The notes under the pieces: generated by a model
What the model was told of the DNA's origin: nothing
What the model saw: only the letters and a program-made list of their open reading frames with translations
Database searches by the model: none
Assembly (NCBI GenBank): GCA_024509875.1
Contig: JAMPIV010006379.1
Coordinates: 372,001-436,000, forward strand
Direction: 5' to 3'
Origin: Oreohelix idahoensis
Taxonomy: Eukaryota > Mollusca > Gastropoda > Stylommatophora > Oreohelicidae
Length of the DNA stretch: 64,000 nucleotides
In this document: positions 23,853 through 35,468 of the stretch, piece by piece
Layout: each line of letters begins with the position of its first letter
How positions within the stretch are numbered: position 1 is the first letter of the stretch
Program-made: the position numbers and the translations under genes

Positions 23853-24011
23853 CAGCAGAAGAAAAACCGCAGTCTACGATGGGTAACCAAAGATTCAGCT
23901 TTGAGTTACCTAACTGAAGGAATGTCCAATATGGAGAATTTCAAGTCTATACTTCGCCCAATGGTAGTAGAAAGAGTATCAGACACTGGTAGAAACAGAG
24001 CTGTGCAGGAG
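23853..24011 (+). CDS. QPCT: QPCT exon 2 (53 codons)
   Basis: Preceded by a pyrimidine-rich acceptor TTTCTTTCTCAG and followed by GTCTGAGT. The frame encodes a helix-rich N-terminal region, with SYLTEGMSNMENFKSILRPM and VVERVSDTGRNRAVQE, matching the part of glutaminyl cyclases just after the signal peptide (family pattern: F...L.P.L..R..GTPGN...R). It ends in phase 0 with Val-Gln-Glu and continues into His-Ile-Lys-Ser-Ser-Leu of exon 3, which restores the expected helix. The acceptor could lie three or six bases further on, since CAG is repeated there. In the genome it sits alone between introns of 23.7 and 28.9 kb. Confidence 0.87.
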
Positions 24012-25784
24012 GTCTGAGTTTGTTGAATATTTATGATTAATTATTTCTTATTCTGTTTAGGCATTACTTTGAAGTAAGATTTTAAATTAAAACTAATACC
24101 GTTAAAAGTATTAATTGCAATTTTGTTGTCTCACTGTTGTATATTGCCTTGTCTGATATTGTTTAAAATTACTCACTTATTCACTCAATATTTGTCACCT
24201 GTACTGTTCACTCCCCGAGTAGCGTAAGATCTCCATTGGCCATATGCTGTTGCAGTAGTGGCTTCTGTAGTGATTGGCCACACATGGTGGGTGTTGCCAA
24301 CCGCTTAAAAATCTTCATTCTAGCACTTAATTTAAGTTCCGTCTTGCACTGCTTGTTTCATTTTCGTCCAGTTCAATCAGATTTATTAGATTTTTGGGTC
24401 CAGGTGAATGATAGTCCTCTTGGTGACTTGGGTTATGGGTTCCAGACCAATATTCTGCTGGCAATATCGGGTTAATTAGCCCCATGTAGTCTGGGGGTTT
24501 CTGAAGAGACAAAGAAAGAAATGGCCTACTGCATCCTCAAGCATGTCGTACAAGGTGACTAATATGAGGTTGTGCCTGGAGTTGACAACCTCATCATGTC
24601 AAACAAATTGCCACAGAAACCACCACTACAAGAGCATGTGAATATTTGGTGCAGGTTTCCTGCAAGGGAACCTGCTGCACTGGTCACTGCAAACTATGTA
24701 AGGAGTGCAAAAGGAAAAAGAATATTGAGTTATATCTATGTAAGAAGAAGAAAAATATTGGGTTATATCAGGGTTCGTAGCGACCTGGAAAAGGCTGGAA
24801 AACGAAAAAAAAAAAAAAAAAAAAAATCCAGGCCTTGAAAAGGCTGGAAAAATGGCTATACGCCTTGAATTTCCCGCATCAGACCTTTAAAAAAAATACG
24901 AATCGAAAGTTAGATGTTTGGTGTCCATTTTTTGGTTATTGGTACGGTAGTATTTTTCGTTAAACTTCAGTTACCGTAGAATTTTTACTTCCCTTTGCGC
25001 ACTAAGTCCATTTCCAGACGTTTTCGGCGGTTTGCGTTAATGACGTGAACACACAAATGTATTTTTAGCGCTCGCGTCTGCTATTCGCCACCTTTGAAAT
25101 AATTATTTAGAAAACATGACTGGTTGTCACTTTCAGTATAAATGGTTAGAAATGCCAAGTTATAAAACATGAATAGCGCATGGAAAAACTGCAAATTACG
25201 CATGTGTAAAAAAGAAATATATTTGACCTGCATGGGAGAAAGTGCAGTAAAGTCGCATGCTACTGCAAAAAACACACCAAGAACTTGTCTCTGCGCATTC
25301 AAGTTGTATTAAATCGTTCATTTCAACTGAGGTAAGTAATAAATTCATTTATCTCATTTATAAAACATTTAAATGTCCAGTTTATAGATAGGCCTACTGT
25401 ACTTGCGTCTGTAATTTACAATGTATTTACAGTTTTATTTTTAACCATGGCCAAAATTATAGGTGTTTGAATGACATTTCTTGGTTTACAACTGCTTACG
25501 GGAACATTAAGATCGTCAGGAATAGAAATTGATGGCGATTATATAGCCTACCCTATTATCAGACCCATGTCCCACTGTTAATTTCACCACAGTTTTTGGA
25601 AATAAATATATTTTGAATGCTTTTTGTTTTATTATTTATGATGAAGAGACATGTCCCGTTCAACCTCTGAAGAGTTATAATTAGGATAGGAATACATGTT
25701 TTCAATTCCAGTTATATAAATGTTATTTAAAAAAATAAAATACAATAAAGAAAAAAATCTAAACAGACAAACGAGATAAAACAA

Positions 25785-25801
25785 CCCCCCCCCCCCCCCC
25801 C
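25785..25801. repeat. C17 homopolymer followed by ACCACC and an A run
   Basis: Seventeen C, then ACCACC and about eleven A. A second C18 run is at 26131-26148 and a T11-G19 run at 54105-54134. The lengths could be affected by sequencing error. Confidence 0.85.
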
Positions 25802-25906
25802 ACCACCAAAAAAAAAAATAGTAAAGGTGGGGGGTGTGTGTAAAGGCCTGCTGTTTCCAGTTAGATATTGAATAGATTTTCACTTATCATAAGTATTATA
25901 AGAATA

Positions 25907-26121
25907 TTATCTCAGGAGCTCAAACACAATACGTCCACTCGGCATGAAAAACACCATAGCTCCCCTCCCCTTCTCTCCCACCAGTAACCTGTCTCATGAG
26001 ACCCCGCCAAGCATGACCGCTTAATGAAGCTCACCTGTCTTTTCCAGTGACCCGTGTCAAAATAAACAACCACGGAGCCACGCTGAGCTAAGCTATCAAA
26101 TACACACCTGTTATGAATTTT
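25907..26121. repeat. 215-bp dispersed repeat, copy 1
   Basis: Begins TTATCTCAGGAGC and ends ATGAATTTT. It is about 93% identical by eye to 51147-51361, with exactly the same length. No terminal inverted repeats are visible. It may be a short retroposon; on the minus strand TAGCTTAGCTCAGCGTGG recalls a pol III A box, but I find no convincing B box. Confidence 0.85.
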
Positions 26122-26149
26122 AACAGTACTCCCCCCCCCCCCCCCCCCG

Positions 26150-26945
26150 TAAAATAATGGAAACGAAGTTTTCATTATTTCGGAAGTGTGAGTATAACCA
26201 TCACTAGAGTGAAAGATGGTATAATTAAACTACACTGTCAGTACTACCTAGCATAGCACCCAGGTTTCTGCCACCGAGTAGGCAATTAAACACTCAATGA
26301 GTGGACAATAGTAAAAACTACCGCCAAAAACTACCCCTGACAAAAATCGATTTAATACCACGGTGAGGTGACCATTAACTAGAAGTACTTAACATGATTA
26401 AAAAACATGATGATAGCCATCGATGCACTCACATACCTCACACCGTCGAAACGCCTATCTGTCAAGTCCAGTATCAGTAGTCAATTAATCTCATATTAAA
26501 TTAACAGTCATAATGCAACGCATTACCATTAATACAATTATGTAATAGAAACAATAGATGACATGAGGCAGACAATCAATTATATAGTAAATGAATGCAA
26601 ACTTATCCGTTAAAAGATTAAGAGTATGTGTATCCGTAAAGTACATGTCATCAACATACCATAGTGATGTAAAGAAAACCAATGTAATCTTGTATCTAAC
26701 ACACTTGTATGAGCAATAGATAAGACTATGCTTATGTGTTGTACAAATAGATACTAGTGTGGCATGTTAGCCAATTATTGTTGCAAAGTCCAGTGTTGAG
26801 TGTGACATAGATTTGTGTCAAAGATCAAACCAAGTCTGGCGAATTAACATTAATTAACACTCAATTTAAGCACAGTAGTTAACATACTTAGTTGTCAATT
26901 ATACACTGTCATGATATATTAAACTAAAGTTCCATAATAAAATGT
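26150..26945. other. Unassigned AT-rich stretch
   Basis: No coding signal, no inverted repeats and no match to the other elements that I could see. It could include the 3' LTR of the minus-strand Gypsy relic, but I found no second copy to support this. Confidence 0.4.
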
Positions 26946-28294
26946 TCAGCAGACCATATCCTTTACAATATGTCCAACTAACCCATTAACACAGTTTTTG
27001 ATTCTCCTCCGTAGAATATTATTGTTATCTGAGTTAACAATGTTTCTGTCGAAAACGGTTGAAAACCGCAAAAAGTCAGATAGGCAATGACTTTGTAATC
27101 TGCCCTTGATTATGCGAGTTATTCTAGAGTTACGTCCCTTCCTCTGTAGATGCAGTTCTTCAAATTGAAATAAACAGCAATGTCTGCAAAAACTATGCTC
27201 CATTCAAAGCATTTTCATTATCTCACAGAATGTGCGTTTGTTCTTCTGTAGATCGAATATGACCACTGTCAATAAGTCATAATCTATGCACGTAATGCAC
27301 TGAGTTGAAAGAGTTATTTCACCATCTTGAGCGTTTCAGAATTCATCAGCATCAGGTGCCGTGTGAGACGATTAATCGTTGTATGCAGTGTTACAAAAGT
27401 TCTTGAAAGGTATTCATCAGGTATGCGACACTCCAAAACAGATCTCAGCTTTAGCATGTGGTAGCAGGTTACGGTATCTTCTATGCTGGATTTCAGCAAA
27501 ACTCTTGATAATTCTGTTGTATTCGACTATTGTCTGACAAAAATGTTAACATCAGATCAATATTTCATGGTCACCACGTCACGAAGTCAGTTTATAGGTT
27601 TGTTTGAACAGTGTGAGTCACCAGTATTTATAGTGTTGATAGGTGATATAGGATCTTTGATGCAGCGGGACAGGACATCCGCTAGAACATTCTGAGTGCC
27701 CTTGATAGCTTTAATGTTGCAGTCGTAGTGCTGAAGTGCAAGCAAGGCCCTGGCAGCCCTTTCATTATTGAATCTGCAACCAACCATCGAACTCTTGCAT
27801 AAGCTTCCCACCGATTCCTGTTTCAGAGGCGACTACTCTGAGGGTAAAGAGAAAACGAGCGTCAGGTAATCTCAAAAGTGGTGATTTTGAGAAGCATATT
27901 TTCAAGACATTTAAAGAAACATTGCATGCATGAGATCAGACAATCTTGTTTGGCGAGTTCTTCTTTAACAACGAAGACAGAACTGAGGTAATATCTGAAA
28001 AATTAGGCAAGAATATTGTATAGCATCCGACAAGATCCCAAAAGACTGAATTCCAAGAATATGTTCATCCCAAGATTGATGAACAAGCCAAATATCATCT
28101 AGGTAATAAAGTTATCAGGGTCAGAGAAAAGTTTGCGCATCATGCGAACAAAGATAGCAGCAGCATTATCGAGACAAAAAGACATAAGATTAACTTGAAA
28201 CACTCCCAAATGTGTAGGGAAAGCAGTAGATAGACAATTAAGTAGAAAATCTAAAAAAGTCAAATGCTCAGCATAGCAAAGAGCAATAAAATAG
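26946..28294 (-). pseudogene. Degraded Gypsy-type pol fragment: RT end, RNase H, possible integrase zinc region
   Basis: Reading the minus strand from 28294: frames give an RT palm remnant LGVFQVNLMSFCLDNAAAIF with VRMMRKL, then YLDDIWLVHQSWDEH with the catalytic YLDD, then RNase H C-terminal sequence RAARALLALQHYDCNIKAIK followed by GTQNVLADVLSRC near 27700. Weaker frames at 27499-27314 (LHTTIN with RHLM) and 27203-26946 (CRHC) could be the integrase HHCC module, which is tentative. Multiple stops and frameshifts mean it is not expressed as a protein. The N-terminal half of RT is missing. It may belong to the Gag-PR relic at 30654-33256, from which a CACTA-like insertion separates it. Confidence 0.75.
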
Positions 28295-30650
28295 CACTGA
28301 CTAACAAAAAAAAATTTTTTTTTCTTTCTCCAACATGTCTATGTTTTTCTGGTCAATTTTAATGCGCTGTTTTTAAATCTGCAAACCGTTTTTCTCTATC
28401 AGGTCGGGATCTCTAGAAATACGCAATTGAAGTTTTTTAACAACGCATACAGTATTACAACATCATTCGAGGGCAAGTTCCGTTTCCTACTAGTGACTAG
28501 GCTGTTGCTACTGGTGTCAGACTGTATCGGCTAGACCGTTCCTCTGACGTCCAGGCCGGGTCATGCTGCATGGGCAACAGCTTGATCTAACATTGCCCAA
28601 CCTCGTGCCACCGAAAGTTATTTCGGGAGGTACGCTCCTTTGGTCAGAAATGACTTGTAGGGAAGATCACGTACAAGAAGTATAACAGTTATGTAGGCTT
28701 GAATTTCTTTGCAGTCGACTTTCGTCGGTGAATGGCATGTGGTACATCGCGATGAAGCATTCAACAATAATCGGCAAGCATGGTCACACTCCACCGTCCT
28801 TGATAACGTGACTCCATTACGGCGATATCTTGATGGAATCGTTCTCCATGTTCATCGCTGACTTCGCCAAGGTTGTCAGGGAAAAAGTCAAGATGCGAAT
28901 CGAGCAAATGGATTTTGAGGGACATGTTACAGCCCATAATTATGTATGCATCTATGCACTGCTTAACAATATGCAACATAGTCGACAGGTTTGTGATTTC
29001 CCAGAAAGTTATCGACGATCGATTTGAATGCCATCCATGCGCGAAGTTCACTACCATGTAACAAGTTCTCGAATTGTTTGTCTGCAATAACTTTCCTAAT
29101 CTGAGGTCCTACAAAGATACCTTCCTTTATCTTTGCATCGCTAACTTGCGGAAACTTTTCTCGAAGATAAGTGAAAGCTTTGCTCGTTTTATCTAACGCT
29201 TTTACAAAATTCTTCATGAGCCCCAACTTTATATGTAACAGTGGTAAAATGAAGCTGTCTTTGTTAACTAATGGCTCGTGTATTACATTTTTATGCCCGA
29301 GCTGCATACGATCCCGGATAGGCCACACCTTTCTTGCATAATGTTCCTGTCTGTTGCGGCTGTCCCATTCACATCAGAAGCAACAAAATTTAGTATACCC
29401 AGTCTGCATGCCCGTGAGAATTGCAATGACCTTTAGGTCTCCACAAATCCGCCATTGGTAGTCATTGTACTTTATTTTTTCCAAACGTATAGCCATATTG
29501 TCATAAGTTTCTTTCATATGAACAGAGTAGGCGACTGGAATTGATGAAAATAAATTTTTGGCATGCAATAACACGGCTTTTAGACTAGTCTTGGAAGAAT
29601 CGATGAAAAATCGCCATTCGTTGACTATGTGCTCATGACCGTTTACATCTTTGCAATAGCAAATGTCATCATCCATCTCAAAGTATTGAACAAGTTCTCT
29701 GTGTCTATGACGAAATTTAGATATCGGAGTATTGGGCGCTAAAAGATTCCATTCTTTGAGTCGCGAACCGAGTAATTCAGCTTGTCCTTTGGTAAGAGCG
29801 AGATCACGTATTAGATCTGAAAGTTCTGAATGGTTAATTAAGTAAACACCATCATTCACCGGTATGTAATCTGAGTCAGAATTAGTTTCTAAAGCAGGTA
29901 AACTATCACTTTCTGATGGTTCATTCACGTCCAACGGATATTGTTCTGGTAGTACTTGGATCGGACACGTGATTGGATCATGAGGCACTGGTTTCGAAAC
30001 CAATTCAATATTTGAATAAACCACAGACTTTCTAGTTTTAAAAGTGAAACCATGGATATTTGTCAAGCAGAAGTAACAATCAGTAGCGTGATTTGTATGT
30101 TCACGCCATATTACTGGCACTCCAAAAGGCATCGACTTATGCTTCGGCGATTTTCGTAACCAACCTGCCAATGTATCGAACAAACTGCATTTGGCTTTCA
30201 AGATTTATTTGCATCATCAACTTTCAAATCGAAATAAAGTTCATATGCTTTCTTTAGTAATGGTGTAAAGTTTTTCTGGTCAACACGATCGATAAAATAT
30301 CCGCACACGTAACAGAACAGATCAGCCGAATTTATACAACTTCTAGAAGCCTTATTTTGCTCAGAATTATTTCAAAATACAGTAACTATTAGAAAAATCG
30401 CGTAACATATGTCATGCATCTTTTAGCAGTATAAAAAGTAGAATTATGTTGCTTTTTATTAATTTTTAATAAGTTATATAGTAAAAATGAAACGGAGCAA
30501 ATAACGGTTTCCCAAAAATATATGTATTCACAAATATTTTAAGAACCCGACGTGATAGAGATAAACGGATTTCAGATTTGAAATCAGCGCAAGAAACTGA
30601 CCTAAGAACACTTATTCTTATATAAGAAAGAAAAATGTTGTTTGTCAGTG
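28295..30650 (-). mobile_element. CACTA-like DNA transposon, copy 1
   Basis: Termini CACTGACTAACAA (28295) and, inverted at the other end, CACTGACAAACAA (ending 30650) form terminal inverted repeats. A 3-bp target duplication TAG flanks them (28292-28294 and 30651-30653). CACT termini with a 3-bp duplication fit the EnSpm/CACTA type. Inside is a minus-strand relic of a large conserved protein, related to that at 55179-57231. Confidence 0.78.
28740..30345 (-). pseudogene. Broken probable transposase of a CACTA-like element
   Basis: The longest open piece is 30201-29374 (275 codons), continuing after a stop at 29374 through 29328-28963 and, in another frame, 29087-28761. Reading order: an N-terminal Cys pair (LFCYVCG), CYFCLTNIHGF, FFIDSSKTSLKAVLLH, ICGDLKVIAIL, GYTKFCCF then CEWDS, LPLLHIKLGLMKNFVKALDK, and MSLKIHLLDSHLDFFPDNLG with VSDEHGERFHQDI. 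The recurring Asp, Cys/His and Glu positions suggest a DDE-type nuclease, which is inference. I recognise the protein as a multi-copy uncharacterised arthropod family. A stop replaces a Trp after LADYC near 28760. At least two stops and a frameshift inactivate it. Confidence 0.75.
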
Positions 30651-30653
30651 TAG

Positions 30654-33256
30654 TCAAAGAATAGTCTCAAGATGTGTGCATTCTACATGAATGAGCATTA
30701 AGATTTACAACATTATTAGCCACAACATAAGTACCAATGGGAAACAAGATCTCTTGTACATGAGTATTGGAAAGAAAACTTTGTCGTCCCTGTATAGAAA
30801 CAAGAATGAAGGTATTATGTTTTGTAAATGGTGTAACTCTACCTGTAGCACCTGAAGAAAGAAACAATATTGTTAAAACTGCCACAATACCCAATATAGT
30901 GGCCAGTTCATACCACATGAAATCATGGTATGTCAGCATCTGAAAAACAAAATTTGAAACAATATCAATATCCATGAGGTTGCTAAAGGAAAAATCATAT
31001 AGCAAAAAGACAATGGCAAAAAGGAATACAAACAGCCACACATACAGTTTTGACTGAAGGAAATACAACCAACCAAAATATGACATCTGTTTAACCTCGA
31101 CATCAACAATGCCAGGTATGACAGTAGCAATAATAGATGTGGATGGTTCCACATCAGCGACATTGTCATTAATAATGGTAGGTGTCACATCATCCAGGAT
31201 GAATGTGGTTAGTTCCATATCAACAACCAGTGACTCAACTGAGTCAAAATAGACATTGGATGATTTCTCAATAACTGGGAAATCATCAATGGTTCCTCAG
31301 TAATGGAAGGAAGAAATTTGGTATTAGCACCATCATCATCACCCAAAATTGTGTCTATTTGAGATCGAACATGCGATCGTGCATGTATACGCCTAACAGC
31401 TTGCGCTCTGGTAATAACACCCCTGGCAGTATATACATGTCATTTTTTCTCCCACCTCACAATATCATCATCAGTACAAGCCAGGGCTATTCCCTAAAAT
31501 TATCCCAGCCACTGGTTTTGACAACAGACACACCATAGTCCTGCCTGTAAAATATGGAGTATTTAAAAATACTTCTGCAGTGGGATAGTATTCCACTGTA
31601 CCCCCAAAAGTAATGCACTGGACCTCTTCGCTTGTATAATCAGCAGGATCCACTAATGAACTTTGAACCCCCACAGTGGCCAATCCAGTGTCCCTGAGTA
31701 TTGACACAAGTCGGTTGTTCACAAAACCTTTCTCAAAAACCACTGATCCTGTCCCATTATAAGAAGACGTAACTGGCAAGGGGTGTCCACACCGAAACCT
31801 AAGAACTCCCTCTGGCTGAAACAAAGAATTACATTCAGGACAATTTGTACTATTTGATAAATCTACACTACATGCAGTAGCATGAGCGACACCATTTGTA
31901 TTCTGCACTGGATTATTGTCATTAACATGTACAACAGCATTCGAACATTCAGAGTCCCTTGACTGTCTAACGCTATTGTTCTGTTGATAATCTCTGTTAT
32001 TATTCTGTTGATAACCTCTGTTATTATTCTGTTGATAACCTCTGTTATTATTCTGTTGATAACCTCTGTTATTATAAGAATTGTCATTGTTTCTGTAAAA
32101 AGACCTTTGTCCTCTGCCTGACCTGAAATTATATCTACCTCTGTCCTGACATTCATTAGATCTAAAGGATAATTGTGGAGGAAACAATCCATCATCATAT
32201 GAGTTATAACTTCTTTGAGGCTGTTGTGATCTTTTGTTAAAATTATATCTTCCTCTGTAAAATCCATCATTATAATCTCGATTTACTTGAAAGTTCCTAT
32301 CCATACTATTAGATCTCTATCTAAGTGAATTAGGCATCACAGCCCTAGCAGATGCCACTGGCAATGAATCTTTAAAGTTATTTTTGCTTAGGTTCCTACC
32401 AGGATGTGCAATTTGATATTGTCTCCCTAAATTTTCCATAGCAGATAATGTTTCAGGTTTTCTTTCCTGAAGGAATGATAAAAAGTCACCACTGATTGTA
32501 GACAGCACTTTGTCTCTTAAAATTAAATCAGCTAATCCATCAAATGTCTTTTCAGTTTTTGATAACTCAATCCATCTAGAAAAATAAAGTTTAACAGATG
32601 AGACAAATTCAGAAAAATCCTTATCTGAATCTGGTAATACTGATTTAAATTTCAGCCTATAGCCATTTTCACCCAATTGATACTTCTTTAGTAACAAAGC
32701 TTTTACAGCTTCATAATCATTTAGACTCTGATCATCCATGGTGCAGACTGCAGTCAGAGCCTCACCAACCAATAAAGTCATCAACCTGCTAGGCCATGTA
32801 GCTCTATCAATCTTAAACTCTTGGCAATACGTTTCATACCTATTTAAGAAGCATGAAATGTCATCAATATTTGGACTAAATTTTGGCAAATTAAGCCTAA
32901 AAGTGGAAGCATGGTCTTTTTTTCAGCCTCACCACTTGCTGAATGAGCCTGAGGCTGTTGAAGTCTCAACTTTTCTACTTCCAGTTCTGCCATTCTCACG
33001 TCTTGAGCATAAGCTAATTTTTTTCTTCAAGTTCGAATTGTCTTCTCCTTTCAGCTAATTCCTCTTCTCTCCTTTTTTCTGCCAATTCTTCTACTCTCTT
33101 TTTTTCCTCGCTATCTAATTGTCTTTTATCTCTGAGTTCATTGGCTTCTAGCCTTTTTAATTCTTTTTCTACACAGTGGATGCATATGACAATAAAGCCT
33201 CACCTACCTTACCACATTCTTTTCCAATCTTTAAAAAATACTCCAAGGTAGCCATT
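30654..33256 (-). pseudogene. Gag-retropepsin-transmembrane relic of a Gypsy-type element (element 3)
   Basis: ATG at 33256 starts MATLEYFLKIGKECGKVGEA, then a charged coiled coil (LRDKRQLDSEEKKRVEELAE). Frame changes lead into a SCAN-like Gag core at 32889-32317 (YEAVKALLLKKYQLG, FDGLADLILRDKVL). The next ORF, 32304-31471, holds an Arg/Asn/Gln-rich region with four GYQQNNNR-type 8-residue repeats, a CPECN...C Cys cluster, and retropepsin: SILRDTGLATVGV, then VAGIILGNSPG. After one frameshift near 31290 the frame runs on into the two-transmembrane ORF at 31218-30667. The order of coiled coil, Gag and protease matches the two plus-strand elements in this window. No LTRs were found. Confidence 0.8.
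30667..31218 (-). CDS. Two-transmembrane ORF downstream of retropepsin (183 aa), possibly relic
   Basis: An open frame on the minus strand immediately following the Gag-PR relic. An acidic, Thr/Ile-rich start (DDVTPTIINDNVADVE) is followed by a strong hydrophobic segment LYVWLFVFLFAIVFLLYDF (about residues 58-77) and a second, ATILGIVAVLTILFLSSG (about 105-122). A polar tail of about 60 residues ends at a stop 13 bases before the CACTA-like insertion. It resembles no envelope or pol domain that I know. Reading upstream, the same frame extends through SSNVYFDSVESLVVD to about 31290, so it was probably the C-terminal part of the Gag-PR polyprotein before a single frameshift. It could equally be a fortuitous ORF in decaying sequence. 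Confidence 0.5.
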   Translation of the reverse strand: MELTTFILDDVTPTIINDNVADVEPSTSIIATVIPGIVDVEVKQMSYFGWLYFLQSKLYVWLFVFLFAIVFLLYDFSFSNLMDIDIVSNFVFQMLTYHDFMWYELATILGIVAVLTILFLSSGATGRVTPFTKHNTFILVSIQGRQSFLSNTHVQEILFPIGTYVVANNVVNLNAHSCRMHTS

Positions 33257-33305
33257 TTTCACTATTATTGTGCTTTCAAATAGCTGAACAGTAATGCAAA
33301 TATTA

Positions 33306-34626
33306 CGAGGGACGGTCAAAAAGTAATGCCTCGTAATTTTTAATTTCATTCAATAGGCAAGAAAACAGATAAAATTCACATTGAAATGTAGTCCCAAGTC
33401 TGACCTTCAAAAATGTATTTCTCAATGTAGTCTCCGTTATTTGTTACAGTTTTTGTCCATCTTCTCACAAGGGCATGTATCCCCGCACGGTAAAAATGCG
33501 TGTCCTTTTTCCTAAACCACTGGCGTACGGCGCGTTTAAGGGTCTCGGTGTCCTCAAAGTGATGTCCGCGAAGATCTTCTTTCAGTGGTCCAAACAGATG
33601 GAAGTCAGACGGTGCAAGATCGGGACTGTAAGGGGGATGTGGTAATAATGTCCAGCCAAATTCTGCAATCGCATCAATGGTGCGTTTAGCGGTGTGTGGC
33701 GTGGCATTATCGTGCAACAGTAGTGCAGTTCTCTGATCTTTTAATGGGTAAAGTCGCCGAAGACGACCTTTAAGCTTCTTCAAAGTTTCAATGTAACGGT
33801 CTGCATTCACCGTGTTTCCCTGTTCCAAGAAGTCGAGAAGAATCACACCCTTCTCATCCCAAAACACGGAGGCCATAACTTTCCCTACAGATGGTGAACT
33901 TTTGAACTTCTTTCTTGTCGGCGATGTTGTGTGATGCCATTCCATTGACTGCCTCTTGGATTCTGGTTCAAAAAAATGAACCCAAGTCTCATTACCTGTC
34001 ACAATATTCGATAAAAACTCTTCTCCTTCAGTTTCGTAACGGTGCAGGAGGTTGATGGCTATGGTTTTCCTTGTTTCTTTATGTCTGTCTGTCAACATTC
34101 TGGGTACCCACCGTGCACAAACTTTTGAATGATGTTCTGGACACTGCCTTTACTAATGGACAACATGGAAGAAAGTTCATCCAGTGTTACCCGACGGTCA
34201 CCACGAATGATGCCATCAACTCGATGAATGTTGTGTGGAGTCACTGCGGTAGACGGACGGCCAGTCCGCTTTGTCAGCCATTGAGGATTGACCTACATCA
34301 GCTTCGTCACAACGATGTACCCAACGTCGGACAGTGCTAACATCCACTGTTGAATCTCCATAAACATTCTTCAAACGTTCGTGGATGCGAATTGGGGTCA
34401 CGCCTTCAGCATTGAGGAATTCTATGACATAACGTTGTTTTAACCGAATGTCTTTGGCAGCCATTTTTAAACTGTCACAGTGGTGCCACATGTTACTGAA
34501 ACAGGTTGGTAATGCTATACAGTGCAAAAGAGTGTTTGAGGAATCCTGCTAAATTTACAAATTGCACACCGATGCAGTATTTACATACATAAAAAATAGG
34601 AGGCATTACTTTTTGACCTTCCCTCG
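33306..34626 (-). mobile_element. Mariner element with complete terminal inverted repeats
   Basis: The 1321-bp element has 27-bp terminal inverted repeats (CGAGGGACGGTCAAAAAGT... against CGAGGGAAGGTCAAAAAGT..., one mismatch) and a TA target duplication at 33304-33305 and 34627-34628. It contains a damaged minus-strand transposase. It lies about 50 bases upstream of the Gag start codon of element 3. Confidence 0.95.
33376..34464 (-). pseudogene. Mariner transposase, frameshifted and with a substituted catalytic residue
   Basis: MAAKDIRLKQRYVIEFLNAE at 34464 starts the N-terminal DNA-binding domain (IRIHERLKNVYG, STVRRWVHRC). The frame is lost near 34230 and regained (VTLDELSSML); after another break the catalytic part reads open from 34098 to 33376. 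There VTGNETWVHFFEPES has Asn where mariners have the first catalytic Asp (TGDETW). The second (LLHDNATPHTA) and third (PPYSPDLAPSDFHLF) acidic positions are kept with the usual spacing. Length is near the usual 340-350 residues. Frameshifts plus the Asp-to-Asn change make activity very unlikely. Confidence 0.92.
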
Positions 34627-34628
34627 TA

Positions 34629-35097
34629 TATAATGAATATGTGAGCAATATTAGCAACAATTATTTCACCCCTTCAAAATCAACCAACTGCATGTAATAT
34701 TAGATGTTATAATGGGAGCAAAAACAAATGGATACAAACAAGAAGACATAATACAGTGACAAGAGCCAAATGAAGATAATACAAATAAAGAACCAAGGCA
34801 GAAATGTATGAATTGTAGAACACAAAAAAAAAATTAGCTCTATCAGACTTATGACAAGACAAGCACGATTTTACAACATATATGACATCTAATAACCAAG
34901 CGATAGCAAGAATAGACCAACAATTTCACAAACAATAATGCAGAAAAAACAAAATAAAATTACAAGTAACTTAACAACAATAACGAACTTTGCCAAATAA
35001 CAGTACTTTTACATCTAACAACCAATGGTAATGGTAATCTCAATAGTAGCAGTTAACTCACAGCTTTGTAATGCCAACCACACTATTTGAGAAAATC
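34629..35097. other. Unassigned A-rich stretch
   Basis: Sequence between the mariner and the RTE-like LINE, continuous before that insertion with 50119 onward. No ORF or repeat that I can identify. It might be leader or LTR of the minus-strand element 3. Confidence 0.4.
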
Positions 35098-35468
35098 ATG
35101 AACCAAACCAACTCCGCCTATGCCGGTCCCAAGCCCGGATGAAAAAGGAGGAGGGTGGCCTGCATGGAGGCCGTAAGGAGGCAGCCCCTCCACCATGCAA
35201 AGGCACAACAGGCCAATCACCTGTTTGCTTTAAATCACGATTACGAGCAATACAAGAGAGAAAACTGGACTGATTCTAAAGGCGACGAACTGGAACGGAC
35301 TACGGCTTATGGAACGTGGAACACAAGAAGTATAAATGGGAAGGAAGAGGAGCTGGTGGAAGATATGAGGAAAGCAAAACTAGAAATCCTGGCTATAACG
35401 GAAACAAAGAAAAAAGGACAAGGAGTCATGGATCTCGATGGCAACACGCTGCTTTACAGTGGTGTACC

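Noticed and set aside
24236..24475. Possible additional host exon
   Set aside because: No splice signals in phase and no resemblance to glutaminyl cyclase; exon 2 joins exon 3 directly.
26150..26945. 3' LTR of the minus-strand element 3, paired with 34629-35097 or 50119-51138
   Set aside because: I compared the stretches and found no convincing shared sequence beyond a chance 11-base word.
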